A stretch of 64,000 bases of DNA from Macrosoma leucophasiata (GCA_036365455.1 JAWQUS010000025.1:22108001-22172000), one strand, 5' to 3'. Counted from the first letter of the stretch, positions 9,802 to 21,296 are shown. Notes: a model not told the origin generated them from the letters alone. Numbers and translations are program-made.

Positions 9802-11302
9802 TAGGGATTGCAATCCCGCAGCTTCTTCAATCCCGCGGGATTGATCAATCCCGCGCGGATCCCACCTGATCCCGCCTGATATTACAAATTTTGTTAAAAA
9901 ATCAATTGAAACTGCAGGTTTTTCAGGGTTCCGTAGTAAACAAGGAACCCTTACAGTTTCCCCATATCCGTCCGCAGTTAAGCGTAAAAACTATTCATAA
10001 CAGAGACTTGAAATTTGGCACAAGCACACCTTGATCACGCCGACAAAAAGGTAGAATAAAAACATGAAAAAAAAAGAAATATTTAAGGTAACTCCCCTAC
10101 ATGTAAGGCGCGGATAATTGTTTTTTTTCGTTTTCTATATAGTTTGGTTTCAAAAATGTTTTAGGGATGTGGTAATATCATTTTTCGATTTTGTTAACAG
10201 TTCGTGACTTAATAAGCTTAAAAGTGTCAATTTTCGTTAGAGTCAAGTGTCCCCCTACTCTACCAACTAAACGGTTGTTGTTAGAAAATTCAAACGTTAC
10301 GGCAATAGTTGCTACAATAATGAAATGAAAAGGAAAACTTTCACACTTAAGTTGGCTAATGTATTTTACTCGAAAATTTTTAAGAACTCCATAGTAAATA
10401 TATATTTTTTTTTCATTGCATTATTCAAACCTGAAAACTATGACACGCACTTGACAGGTTTTACAAAAATAAAATGTTAATTTAGTACATTTTTTTTAGC
10501 TTTAGACGGAAGGAATTAGTGTTTTTTTAAGTGAATTTTAAGTAAAAAGTTCGAAAATGTCGATCTTTATTCCGAAAACTAATGATTCCTATACAATACT
10601 GTATTGCTTTCAAATATTAGGTTTTAAAAAAATACTTTTTTTAATTACATTACAGTAATTGGCAACATATTTATTTTATAAATAATTAAACTTATGCGTT
10701 TTCTAAAACGTCTCCTATTTTCGACCTAAAGATGTAGTGGTCAAGAACACAAAACGAATGGAATACGATATTATAATGACAACAAATAAAAAAGAATACT
10801 TTTATCACGCACACACGACGCCCATTATGATATTTTAATTAAGTCGGATTATACAAAATGACAATTTTGCTGTCATGAATATCATATACAAAAGGTTTTG
10901 TGATACCTGCTTCTGGGTTTTCCTTCTATCTAATTCTAAAAAAATGAACTATAAAAAATGTCTCACATATTATTGCATCAAAAGTACCTATTTGTTTTCT
11001 GTCAAAATAAGTAAGAAATATTTAGTAATCAAATCAATTTTGTAAGACCTTAATTTTTTAAATGTTTGGCATCAAGTTTTATTTAATACATCCAAAAACA
11101 GGTAAAATAATCCATCTCATAAATAATGAGATTTAGAATGAATTTGTGCTTTCTCGCGAAAATTCACGAACGTTTCAGCAGCTAATTAAAATTTGCGGGA
11201 TCCGCGGATCCGCGTTTTGAAGGTGCGGGATCCACCAGATTGATAAAAGGTGCTGGATCCCGCGGGATTGCGGGATCCCACTTTGCGGGATTGCAATCCC
11301 TA
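9802..11302. mobile_element. hAT element, 1.5 kb, perfect 8-bp target duplication
   Basis: Termini TAGGGATTGCAATCCCGC and its reverse complement, followed on both sides by further GGGATCCCGCGGG-type subterminal repeats. The direct repeat GTTGAAAC lies at 9794-9801 and 11303-11310. The interior holds no transposase reading frame. It carries a G repeat at 9927-10466 and AT-rich filler, so it is a non-autonomous or decayed copy. Confidence 0.88.
9927..10466 (+). repeat. G family repeat inside the hAT
   Basis: Starts AGGGTTCCGTAGTAAACAAG and ends CACGCACTTGACAGGTTTT. Its interior TTCGTGACTTAATAAGC and GTTGTTGTTAGAAA also occur at 15.3-16 kb and 26.3 kb. It lies wholly inside the hAT, so it either rode with it or inserted later. 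Confidence 0.7.
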
Positions 11303-11366
11303 GTTGAAACGATGTAGATACTGTTAATGATATCCGTGGCCAGTTAAAAGTTGTGTTAAATATTTT

Positions 11367-11488
11367 TTAGCTATAGAATGCTTTGTCTTTGTCAGTTGCA
11401 TTGTCAAATGTGCAGGATAGAAAAAGACAAAGGAGAGATTAGCAACACTTTAGCTAAAATACGTTTATGAATAAGGGGGTTAGAGTTT
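11367..11488 (-). mobile_element. R element, one end clear
   Basis: ACGTTTATGAATAAGGGGG at the right and TGCTTTGTCTTTGTCAG inside match the R copy at 52014-52146. Its left terminus meets the LINE fragment and is eroded. Another lone R end lies at 12733-12753. Confidence 0.6.
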
Positions 11489-11917
11489 AAAATTACATTT
11501 CACGTATGGACCTAGAGTACCTACTGGCCTACTTCTTTCTTATTGAAATGGGATCGGCATGATGTGAATTAAATTGTTTTCAACAACGACGTTAATATAC
11601 CTATAGAGAAGATATCAGGAACAAACTGCCGGTTCTGTTTATGAATCGATTTGACAGATATTTGTGAAAGTGTGGTAAATTGACTCCTAGAAACTGCAAC
11701 CGTGCTACTAAGGGGAGTGTAATTTCTAGTACCTTATAACATATTTTACGGAAGATTTTATTCAAGGAACTGTAAAATTGTAAAGGAAGCTGCGTTTCCT
11801 ATGTGGTTTTGTACCTTGTACGAACATTTACAAAAAAAATACACAGATTTCATTAAAAATATCAATAATAAAAAAAATCCAATTCATTAACTTGTAATAG
11901 GTCCAGGCTTAATAGTA
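11489..11917. other. Unassigned AT-rich sequence
   Basis: No recognisable feature. Confidence 0.4.
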
Positions 11918-12072
11918 ATAACGCACGTCCGGATTTGGTACGGAGCGGACAGCGGATTCTGTTCGCTCCCAACCAAATCTGGTCGTGTGTAAAGGAGTCC
12001 GATGGACATCATTATTATTAATCAAGTCCGATGCGGTCCGCTCGCACGGGTTTGGTCAGTCGTGTGTTAGAT
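11918..12072. mobile_element. MITE related to the 28.7-kb satellite-bearing element
   Basis: TAACGCACG at the left is mirrored by CGTGTGTTA at the right. Internal GGATTTGGTACGGAGCGGAC and TCCGATGCGGTCCGCTCGC echo the termini and repeat unit of the element at 28729-29366. This copy has no tandem expansion and represents the simple form. Confidence 0.6.
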
Positions 12073-12460
12073 TTAAAAGGTTTAAAGACATTTATTTTAC
12101 TCAAAAAGAACATCTTTCACTTACATTGAGCTTAGTAACGTTACATAATTATTATCTAATATTTATATTTCAGTAATCGGCGGACTGTTTTAAAATATAC
12201 TATTAGTGACATGTATTTATAATCTTTTTTTATACAATGATAACTTTTTGCAGGATTTTATTGAGTCTGGTAAATTATTGTGTAACTGTGCACCCTCAAA
12301 AGTAATACATCTTTTGCCATAATTAGTTTTAGTATCTAGTTACTACTATAAAACAGATCTACCAGATGACATAACCCTGCATAAACCAATACCTCTTCAT
12401 GAACACATCCTTTCGAATCCCATCCCTTCGAAACAACAACTAATTCAAATATATTTTTTT

Positions 12461-12663
12461 ACTGGTGGTAGAGCTCCAGTGGCGGAGTTCGCGGGCGTAA
12501 GCATCACCGCATTACCTAATATACTTGCCGCTAAATGGTAGTGTTCAGCACTATCGTGTTCCGGTCAGGTGGTAATGAATGGCCCTGTAATTTCCGGCAC
12601 AAAGGCATAACACCTTAGGCCTCAGGAGTGGTAACACTTCTGCATTGACCTTGGTCTTTGTGT
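12461..12663 (+). repeat. Family A, 3'-truncated
   Basis: The intact head begins ACTGGTGGTAGAGCTCC. The copy stops after CTTGGTCTTTGTGT without the poly-A tail, so the 3' end was lost after insertion. Confidence 0.82.
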
Positions 12664-14475
12664 TTATATTAAGCAAGATATTTCAGATTTCTACACGACC
12701 TCAACTCAAGGTAGCCACACGCGCCAGAGGCTACTGTACTTTATGAATAAGGGGGCTACTATTTTGCTGCCCTTTAAAATTATTATGTAGTTCGGTCTGA
12801 CTGACTGTACATCCCATTATTAAATATTCAAGCAGTTGTAATGCACGCGAAAACTGCACACTTCACATTTCAATTCATGTTACTGACGCCACTGACAGAC
12901 GCGACAGGTAGGAAATGTAAGTATTTCACTCCTATTGATAGGCAGACGCGATATTTAAGTCTGGGTGAGTACATGTGGATACATGGATTTATACGAATGT
13001 CAATTCATACTATATTATTAGAATGAGAGTATCTCTGTATGTCTGTCTGTAAGGATTTCACGACTAAACCGCTATGTAGTTCGTGATAAAATTTAATATG
13101 AAGATAGTTTGAACGGAAATTTGTGACAAGAGTTTGGAAGTAAGATCGTTACCAACTGTATGGAGGATTGTTAAACTGTATGTATGTATCTTCACGCCAG
13201 GTCCCTAACGGGGTAGGCAGAGAGTGTAGAGCGCCAGATATCCCGGTCCTGACAAACCTCTCGTGCCTCGTCTACCTTCTGTTAAACTGTGGTTCTACAA
13301 TATGGAGTTTTCCTCAACTGGCGTTAAAACAGTACTTCAGGGTTGGCTGGATGTTGTATCTAACTAAAAGACGAGTTGGCCCACGTTGGGCCCGCACTAT
13401 ACACTATATAAAAAAAGATAGAGAAAAATACGATGAATCATGGAAAAATACTCAAAAAATAATTTGAATCGTCGTTTTTTTTTGTCGGAAATATTTATTT
13501 TATATAATTTTTGTATGGAAACAATTATATGTCATCATATTGCTATTATGAAATTCTTGGTTTTTGAAATATACTTCCGACAATTAATTGAAGTTAATAA
13601 ACGATTTGAATAGCTGAAAATCATTTAGTATTTTATGCTTCTTTTCTCAATATAGTGTACAAGGTGCGGGACCAAGCTCCATACATTTTGGAACGTTTTC
13701 TTTTTAATTTTCATCAGTTGGCTCGTCCGGTAGTTTGTCAACCTTGTAACAAAAAACAGTTAATAGATATTTTTTACACTTGATGACTCAATGCCACAAC
13801 ACCACGTTGCAATACCTGGTAGAGAATATAAGAGTCTATGATTGTGCCAGACGTTAAGGAGCCTTACCATTTAGTCGCAAATACTTACCCAATGTGGTCG
13901 AGTTCCCACAATTTCCGTCAATGCAGCTCTATTGTAGCGGTCCTACGAGATTTTTGTATTTTTTTCTCAAATCGTTTTTTTTATTGAAACTATGCAAAAC
14001 CTATTTATAATATCCATTGTTATACAAAAGATTGAACCGCTGCTTTTATAAATGGGGAGTTTCACTTAACACCGAAACTTTTTTCTTTCGTCTTTCATTT
14101 TTCCTCTTTTCGTTATTTGTTTTTCTTCCTGTTTTTATATCACATTAAGTGTAGCAGAGCGATGATACTTAACCTTGAGCCGGTTGGCTGGAAAGAACTA
14201 CTTTATTCTACTTTTCGTTGATTAAGTTAACTAAAATAACGAAGGCTAAATAAAAGTACTGCTAAAGTAAGCGTGAGAAAGAAAAAAAAATTTATTTCTA
14301 ATCTTTATAGACATAAAAAATCGAAAAGTCGTAAAAAAATTCCTAATGACAATAACATTAATCGGAGGTAATTGGTTGTAACAGACATACGCACAGAGTG
14401 ATCGTATAAGGGTTCAGTATTTTACTTTTGAGGCTTCGAACCCTAATTAATAATCTACCGCGTCTGCTATCTCTA
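12664..14475. other. Long stretch without a recognisable gene
   Basis: Contents I can name: an R-type end at 12733-12753 (TTTATGAATAAGGGGGCTAC), a Helitron-like 5' piece near 13024-13110 (TATGTCTGTCTGTAAGG and ACTAAACCG), and a T-SINE-like tail near 13180-13225 (TTCACGCC and GGGGTAGGCAGAG). From 13490 to 14475 it is AT-rich with nothing recognised. Confidence 0.4.
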
Positions 14476-14729
14476 TCTATATATATAAAAATCAATTGCT
14501 GTTCGTTAGTCTCGCCAAAACTCGAGAACGGCTCGACCGATTTGGCTAATTTTAGTTTTGAATGATTTTCGGAAATCTAGGGAAGGTTTAAAGTTAAGAA
14601 AATATGAAGAAATTGAAGGGAAACAGTAATAACCGCAATTTTATTTTCCCATACAAATAGTCGGTACCTGTAAAACCTTTGACACATTATTTCATTCTGA
14701 GGCAATACGAAGTTCGCCGGGTCAGCTAG
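14476..14729 (+). mobile_element. Helitron-like element
   Basis: Begins TCTATATATATAAAAATC and ends GCCGGGTCAGCTAG, with a 5' TC and 3' CTAG as expected for Helitrons. The same family sits in reverse at 22476-22856, sharing GAGGCAATACGAAGTTTGCC-type 3' sequence. No Rep/helicase is present. Confidence 0.7.
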
Positions 14730-14937
14730 CATAAAATAAAAACTAGTTCCTCCCACAACGACCCAATACGAACACAACGGAAATGCAATGACTCAAATGT
14801 TTACCCAATGAGACCGAAGGCTTCACGGCTGAAAAGTTACTTCTACAGGAAAAAGGCGGGTTTACAAATAAATAATGTAGGGTCATTGTGTTGTTCATCT
14901 TAATACTGCAATACAAAATACAGTACTCAGCAAGAAA

Positions 14938-15109
14938 TATGAATGGCTCTGTAATTGCCGGCACAGAGGCATAACACCTTAGGCCTCAGGAGTGGTAACG
15001 CATCTGCATTTTGACCTTGGTCTTTGTCTAGGTGTAAATAGGCTGCAGTCATCACTTAACATCAATGTGAACTTGTTTACCACTTCCATTGTATAAAAAC
15101 ATAAAAAAA
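14938..15109 (+). repeat. Family A right module
   Basis: Starts at the common right-module boundary (AATGGCTCTGTAATTGCCGG) and ends TATAAAAACATAAAAAAA. Confidence 0.8.
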
Positions 15110-15112
15110 TAA

Positions 15113-16289
15113 CAATCGGTCATGTGCGTGTCGGGCTACGCGCAGTGTAGGGTTCCGTAGGTACAGAGTAAGAGATTTAATGAAAAAAAATATTTTCGGT
15201 GGACTTGTTCGAAAGTTTCGAGTAAAATATATTTTTTGGTGGACTAAATATTACTCGCAAATTTGCAAGACCAACTTAAGTGTGATATCCTTTATATCCT
15301 TTTCATTTCGTTATATGTAGCTACTACTGCCGTAACGTTTGAATTTCTAACAACAACCGTTTAATCTGTAGGGAGTCTGAGTCTAACGAAAAAGAGATGT
15401 TGCAAAAATGTATGGACCTCCGGCCATGTATTGTACATAATATCATTAACAGGCAAAATTAATATAAAAACGTTTTTTACTGCATATTTTCACTTGTTTA
15501 GCTTTGTTTGCAGTTACAAAACATTATTTGCAGTTACAATTGCAATTCAAAACCAACATGGCGAATATGGCGGGCAATGTCATTTTGACAAATTCCACTA
15601 ATAATCGATTGCCAATTTAAAGAAATTCATCGGAACTTCTTTAAATTGATCAATTCGATACAACGTTTTTTTGTTAATAAGTATGTGATGCACTAGTAAG
15701 ATACAGATAGCATTCGTTTTGTTTTATATACATAGGTACTATCCCAAGCGTAGGCTGTATCGCCGCCATGTTGAACATGGTTGAAAATGTTAAAAGCGTT
15801 TGAATTAAATGTGGTTGTAACTCTAAAATATATTCTTGAATAAATAAATTGTATTTTTTTCGGATTCTTCTTTACTTTACCCGTTTTTTGAGGTAGTGTA
15901 CGAACCAGAGCCGAGCTCGCAACATCTCCTTTGCACTTTAAAGCTTATTAAGTCACGAACAGTTAACTAAATCGAAAAATGATGTTAAAAACATAAACAC
16001 CCATAATATTTTTAAAAGACTTATCTTGACGATACCCAACACTATATGGATATCGAAAATAAAAAAAAATGTCCGCGCGATACAAGTAGGTTACCTAAAT
16101 ATATTTTTTTCATGTTTTTATTCTACCACTTTGTCGGCGTGATTAAGTTGTATACTTGTGCCAAATTTCAAGCCTCTAGTACCAATAGTGTTTGCGCTAA
16201 ACCGAGGACGAACAGACAGACAGACAGACAGACAGACAGACGAACATGGCGAAACTATAAGGATTCCTTGTTTACTACGGAACCCTAAA
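15113..16289 (-). repeat. G family repeat, split by a Q element
   Basis: Reverse orientation: begins CGGTCATGTGCGTGTCGGGC and ends ACTACGGAACCCTAAAA. An ACAG microsatellite lies at about 16213-16240. The host sequence CTAACGAAAA continues as TTTGCACTTTAAAGC on the far side of the Q insertion, which matches the uninterrupted copy near 26340. Confidence 0.75.
15393..15929. mobile_element. Q element, copy 1
   Basis: Inverted termini GAGATGTTGC (first G changed to A) and GCAACATCTCC. It interrupts the G repeat between AAAA and TTT with no duplicated target bases. The second copy is at 40082-40549. Both carry GCAAAAATGTATGGACCTCC at one end and CGAACCAGAGCCGAGCTCGC at the other. No coding capacity. 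The class is unknown to me. Confidence 0.75.
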
Positions 16290-16599
16290 AATTGCACATC
16301 GAGCCTGCGAAAGAGATAATGAATCGACTTCGAAGAGCGTTATCTCTACTGCACACCTTAAAATAATATTAAGTGATATTCTTCTTTATCTAATAAAGAA
16401 TATTAAGTGATAATCAGAAGAGAACATCTAATCATCATCATCATATCATCTAGTATCAAGTGTTCTCTGACGACCTTGGATGTCCTAAAGTTGTTGACAA
16501 ACATGGTACAGATAGTTAAACGTCAACAGCTTTTGGGATAACGTTCAAGCTCATTCTTCAGTTTATTAAGGTAATCAACTTCTGTCAATGCATGAAGGA
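16290..16599. other. Unassigned sequence
   Basis: Contains a short repeated TTAAGTGAT motif and an ATC-rich patch near 16430-16450. Nothing else recognised. Confidence 0.4.
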
Positions 16600-17004
16600 T
16601 AAGAGTCACCGCACATTTAACTGAACCGAACGCGTCGAAAGAAACAAACGAAACGAATTTGAGAATTCAGTTTATGAAATCTTTTGTAACCTCGCACTCT
16701 TGCCCGCGTCGAATCGTCCGAATCTGGCAGAACACCGAAAATCCTAGACAAATTCGGATGACGTCATCAGATTCGGCGCGGTTTATGCGGTCGAATCGAT
16801 CGATGCGCTCGGATTCGGATCGATGGGTTCAGTTACATTCGACAGAGCAATGCGCGAGTACTACTCATTCATTCTTAAAAATAGTGATTCTAATGCAATT
16901 GATTAAGTATATAACTCTACAATCGTAAAGGAAATGGACACGATTTCTTCGGTGCGGACGATCCGTTCAACGCGTTCGGCTCGGATAAGTGTGCGTCCAC
17001 CTTA
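16600..17004. mobile_element. Candidate MITE with imperfect TIRs of about 35 bp
   Basis: GTCACCGCACATTTAACTG and CCGAACGCGTCGAA at the left mirror TTCAACGCGTTCGGCTCGG and AGTGTGCGTCCACC at the right. The interior is rich in TCGAATCG-type motifs and has no transposase. Confidence 0.5.
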
Positions 17005-17215
17005 AAGAAACCGTTGCCATGTTGGTTAGAGCTCTCATATAGATTGTACGAGATTGATAAAATTAATTTCATTGTTGTTCGTTAATTTTGATCCAGCTGT
17101 ATTTCTGCAATTCGGAATAAAAGGAAAATGGGGTTACCTAATATGAAAATGGAATTATATCAACCGCAAAAGTTAAGTTGAAAATATCATTGTATTGTTT
17201 TGATGTGTATCCATG

Positions 17216-17491
17216 TTTTTTTTTATGTTATGGAAGTGGCAAACAAGCATGCAGCTCACATTGATATTAAGTGATGACTGCAGCCTATAGACCGAGGTCA
17301 AAATGCAGATGCGTTACCACTACTGAGGCCTAAGGTGTAATGCCTCTGTGGCGACAATTACAGGGCCGTACATTAGCAGCTAACCGGAACACGATAGTGC
17401 TGAACACTACCATTTAGCGGCAAGGCAAGTATATTAGGTAATGCGGTCGTGCCTACGCCCGCGAGCTGGTCACTGGAGCTCTACCACCAGT
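17216..17491 (-). repeat. Family A, full length
   Basis: T-tract 17216-17225 (poly-A of the minus strand) to CTCTACCACCAGT. Both modules are present, with a few extra bases (GCAAGGCAAGTATATTAGG). Confidence 0.85.
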
Positions 17492-17545
17492 GAAATCCAT
17501 ACTGTATGCAGAGTTTTAGTACAAAATAAAAATGTATTTCATTTT

Positions 17546-17650
17546 GTGGTTTCAGTGACGGATCTCGAAGATAGGAACATTACCTAATTTACATGCCGCT
17601 AAATGGAAGTGGTAAGCTCTATCGTGTTCCGGCCAGGTATTAATGTATGA
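17546..17650 (+). repeat. Family A left module only
   Basis: A diverged left module from GTGGTTTCAGTGACGGATCTC to CCAGGTATTAATGTATGA. It stops at the module boundary, with no right module following. Confidence 0.65.
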
Positions 17651-18132
17651 TTGACCATAGAGAATGACTTTATCTCTAAAGAAGTACATACTTACGCTAA
17701 TTATTATACCAAAACTCAAATCGACGCGACATTGCGACAAAAATAAAGCGAGTTTTATATTACATTATTATTCATCTGTTTCTCTTTTTTATTGGTCTAA
17801 GGTTTCATACCCATTTTCACCAAATCCTTTTATTTCACCAATTGCAATATTGATATCCTGTTTTAAATATCGCATCTTTTGCCTTATTTTATACCCTTAC
17901 AAGTAAATTACGTGAGGTCAATAATTCTGCGGTTCAATTTAAAAGGTCCCACTACAAAATACGTCATTATAAATGAAAATCCTGGACCACAAAGTAAATG
18001 CAATATCCCAAATGCGTATACGTAATGAGATCCTGCGTTTCGTGATATAAGGGGATGTTTAAGGGTTGCCATCTTTTTGAGAAATATGGATGTTTTATTT
18101 AGGTTAAAAAGAAATAGAGTACATAGCAAACA
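17651..18132. other. Unassigned AT-rich sequence
   Basis: No recognisable feature. Confidence 0.4.
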
Positions 18133-18175
18133 ACGTTGGTCGGTAGAGTTGCAGTATATCGCAGTTCCAGAGTAT

Positions 18176-18210
<35 letters not shown>

Positions 18211-18300
18211 CGTATTACTTAATGTAATTGCTGCTAAATGGTGGTGATCAGCACTTTCGCGTGCCGATTAGACCGTAGTGTATGGCGCCGTTTATTTCAA
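18133..18300 (+). repeat. Family A left module, diverged, with TA microsatellite
   Basis: CGGTAGAGTTGCAGT and GCTGCTAAATGGTGGTGATCAG mark a decayed left module. A TA run (about 18177-18206) has expanded inside it. The copy stops at the module boundary. Confidence 0.6.
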
Positions 18301-18315
18301 GATTAGATTTTCAGT

Positions 18316-18603
18316 ATTTTTTTTTTTTTTTTTAATTGAATTGGTAAACAAGCATGCAGTTCACATTGATGTTAAGTGATGACTGCAGCCTACAGACACC
18401 CACACAAAGACCAAGGTCAAAATGCAGATGCGTTACCACTCCTGAGGCCTAAGGTCTTATGCCTCTGTGCCGGAAATTACGGGGCCGTACATTACCACCT
18501 GACCGGAACACGATAGTGTTGAACACTACCATTTAGCGGCAAGTATATTAGGTAATGCGGTGGTGCCTACGCCCGCGAGCTCCGTCACTGGAGCTCTACC
18601 ACC
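18316..18603 (-). repeat. Family A, full length
   Basis: An 18-base T-tract (18316-18333), both modules, and CTCTACCACC at the 5' end. The head hairpin is intact. Confidence 0.87.
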
Positions 18604-18729
18604 TTAAAATATCATAAGATCATAAGTATCATAAGATAGCTAGATGTCAATGTGAACCTTCATAAGAAGAGAAAATCCTAAAATATAAATGGAGTAGGTT
18701 CACTCTAATATAGAATATAAATTGAGTAT

Positions 18730-19031
18730 ACTGGTGGTTGAGTTCCAGTGCACGAGCTTGAGAGCGTTCGAGAGCGCAGGCACCACCGCATTACCTAATC
18801 TTTATGCCGCCAGATGGTAGTGTTCAGCACTATCGTGCTCCCGTTACATGGTAATGTATGGCCCCATAATAACTATCACAGAGACATGACACCTTGGGTC
18901 TCAGGGATGGCATCGCATCTACATTTTGATGTCTGGTTTTTATGTAGATATCTATAGGCTGCAGTCATCACTTAACATCAATGGGAGCTACATGCTTGTT
19001 TGTCATCTTCCTTACATAAAACTAAAGAAAA
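18730..19031 (+). repeat. Family A, subfamily B
   Basis: ACTGGTGGTTGAGTTCC start, a short duplication in the head (GAGAGCGTTCGAGAGCG), B-type TAATAACTATCACAGAGACATG middle, and ACATAAAACTAAAGAAAAA tail. Confidence 0.8.
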
Positions 19032-19344
19032 ATCTTAAAATATACGAGCAAATGGATCACAATACTCTAATATAGAACTTGCAAGTGTGGCAACCCTAAC
19101 TGTAACAGAGAAAGGGCGGGCTTACAAATAAATAATGTAACGTCAATGTGTACCGAAATATATAGTAGAGATAACGCTAAATTAAGCCTAAAGGGTTCGT
19201 TGCAATGGTTCATACTGTGTTTCAAACATTTTGCGAATTTTGTTTTCTAACTTTTCACAGACTACACAACGACTTTACTTTGGATTTGGAACTTTGTATA
19301 CGAATTTTCTTTCACAGAGACGTGTCGAAACCTTATTTTATATA
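19032..19344. other. Unassigned sequence
   Basis: No recognisable feature. Confidence 0.4.
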
Positions 19345-19557
19345 ATTTTATTTTTTAAGTTAACAATTATGAAGTTCACATTGTTGTTAAGTGATGACTG
19401 CAGCCTATAGACACTTACACAAAGACCAAGGTCAAAATGCAGATGCATAACCACTCCTGAGTGCCGGAAATTACAGGGCCGTACATAACCACCTGACCGG
19501 AACACGATAGTGCGGCGGCAAGTACATATATTAGGTATTGCGCTGGTGCCTACGCCT
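19345..19557 (-). repeat. Family A, truncated at the head
   Basis: Poly-A side is T-rich (TTTTATTTTTTAAG). The right module has a deletion after CTCCTGAG. Sequence runs to GCTGGTGCCTACGCC and loses the first 45 or so bases of the head. Confidence 0.75.
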
Positions 19558-19621
19558 TATTATTTACTTATTGTTTACTTCGAAGAGTTGCGTACGAAAA
19601 TAAATAAGAGTTATTTCGTAA

Positions 19622-19895
19622 GTTCGTAACTCCAGGCAGAGGTAAATGCATGCATTCAAGCATACATGCAAACACCCTCGATTTGCCGGGTACATTTTGG
19701 CCCATGTCACAAGTGGCGAGCTTGTTGACATAGCCGGGCACATTACCGAATTGCGAGGTACTGGGAAACTTCCAGAAAATGGAAAAATCCCAATAGTATC
19801 AGAGTTTAAGGATTTCACACCGTTATCTCTGGCCCCCGGGCGAGGAATAGAACAGGACCCCAGCGTACTAATAGTGGCCTGCTACTGAGGCAGTC
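19622..19895 (-). mobile_element. T-SINE
   Basis: The tRNA-like head is at the right (on the minus strand, CTCAGTAGCAGGCCACTA and a decayed box B). Then comes the unique body with CATTTTCTGGAAGTTTCCC and TGCATGTATGCTTGAATGC, ending at GCAGAGGTAAATGCATGC (plus strand). The complete, better-preserved copy is at 35262. Confidence 0.75.
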
Positions 19896-19973
19896 AAGTA
19901 ACAGTATATTCAGGTTTGATTTTAATGTACGGTCCTTTAGGGGATTGGCTTCAGGGGTACCTAATTTATAATT

Positions 19974-20195
19974 GACGACTCGGTTAGTCCAGCGGTCAAA
20001 CCATCGTTTGATTCGAAGGGTCGCGGGTTCGATCCCCGCACCGGGACAAATATTTGTATGGCCTACAGATATTTGTTTCGGGTCTGGGTGTTTGTGTATG
20101 TGTTGTATGTGTACAACGGCACCCACGACACAGGTTTATACCTACTGTGGGGCTGTGAGTGTAAGCGTATTTAAAAAAAAATAATAATAATAATG
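19974..20195 (+). mobile_element. N-SINE, complete
   Basis: The tRNA-like head GACTCGGTTAGTCCAGCGG has box B GGGTTCGATCCCCGC. The body is TTTGTTTCGGGTCTGGGTGT, and the tail is TTAAAAAAAAATAATAATAA. This is the standard Pol III SINE architecture. Other copies lie at 31143, 46571 and, as a 3' piece, 50600. Confidence 0.8.
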
Positions 20196-20534
20196 TAGTC
20201 AATAGATCAACCGATATGTATTGTTTTTAAACTAATACTTTGTCCATTTGCATTTTAAGTTCCGAAAAAAAAAACATTTTTACCGCAATTTAAAAAATAG
20301 ACGATAGTCAATTCTTTGAAAGTGTATCTAATGTTTTATGTAGATCGGAACGATAGCAGGATGTATATAAATATTTGCTTATGCCGATCCGAACTATTCC
20401 GATGTATTCAGAATCTTTGAATTTAGAAGCCATAATTTATTACTCCAAGTTTTATAATTTATCTAAATCTTAGGAGTTTCGACAATGCGCGAATGTCATA
20501 ACGAAAAAATTAGATTAGACTCTATTACCGTGAG
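20196..20534. other. Unassigned sequence before the 65-bp array
   Basis: Contains a loose inverted pair GATCGGAACGATAG and TGCCGATCCGAACTATTCCG about 50 bp apart. Nothing else recognised. Confidence 0.4.
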
Positions 20535-20865
20535 TTTGCATTGATGAAACATTCACATAAAAACATGTTAAAATCTCTGTTTCTCAACAATGTATCGCGT
20601 TTGCATTGATGAAACATTCACATAAAAAAATGTTAAAATCTCTGTTTCTCAACAATGTATCGCGTTTGCATTGATGAAACATTCACATAAAAACATGTTA
20701 AAATCTCTGTTTCTCAACAATGTATCGCGTTTGCATTGATGAAACATTCACATAAAAACATGTTAAAATCTCTGTTTCTCAACAATGTATCGCGTTTGCA
20801 TTGATGAAACATTCACATAAAAACATGTTAAAATCTCTGTTTCTTAACAATGTATCGCGTTTGCA
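20535..20865 (+). repeat. Tandem array, five 65-bp units
   Basis: Units start TTTGCATTGATGAAACATTC at 20535, 20600, 20665, 20730 and 20795, each exactly 65 bp and nearly identical. A partial sixth begins at 20860. Each unit includes ACATGTTAAAATCTCTG and ends TGTATCGCG. Near-identity points to recent amplification. Confidence 0.9.
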
Positions 20866-21296
20866 CCATATATTTACTATCTACTTCGGTTTCCGCTGTC
20901 ATGAAACATGTAAAAGCAAACCACATATCGCGGAATCAATTCCAAAGACTTGAATTGTACCAAGTTTATCAGTAAGAAGTCTTGGAACATGTTGTTTGAT
21001 TAAGTTATCAGATTTACACTCAGGGTATCGCATCTTGTCCACTACATGTTTCGTGTTTACCAGATGGTTAGGATAACTTAAGAAAACTCTAAATTAGACA
21101 AATTGTGTGATTTGTATAGCGACAATACAAACGACAACTTAGACAAATCTATAGACAAACATGAATAAAAGACATATTCTAAGTCAATGCAAACAAAGAT
21201 AACAACAAATCTTGAGATGTTTCACTAAAATTATTGGTTTGACAGCAGTGCGAACACCAGCACCAACAAGACAAATTTTATGCTATGTTTTTGGTG
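20866..21296. other. Unassigned AT-rich sequence
   Basis: No recognisable feature. It may belong with the sequence on the other side of the array. Confidence 0.4.

Larger units (their letters stand above)
9557..11366 (-). pseudogene. C-terminus of a LINE ORF2, split by a hAT insertion
   Basis: The minus strand encodes the end of a LINE polyprotein in two pieces, about 11366-11303 and 9801-9557. The upstream piece reads AKKYLTQLLTGHG, the conserved segment after the RNase H/thumb region. The downstream piece reads YLHRFNI, then a zinc-knuckle-like CPC...TIDHLLRDC, and ends at a TAA (9557-9559). The frame reconnects exactly if one copy of the 8-bp target duplication and the 1.5-kb hAT are removed, apart from one in-frame TAA where the motif should have Gln. 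I-, R1- and Jockey-group elements share this tail, so I do not assign a clade. The LINE is older than the hAT. Confidence 0.75.

Noticed and set aside
20535..20865. Possible CRISPR array
   Set aside because: The 65-bp units are directly contiguous with no unique spacers, and the genome context is eukaryotic.
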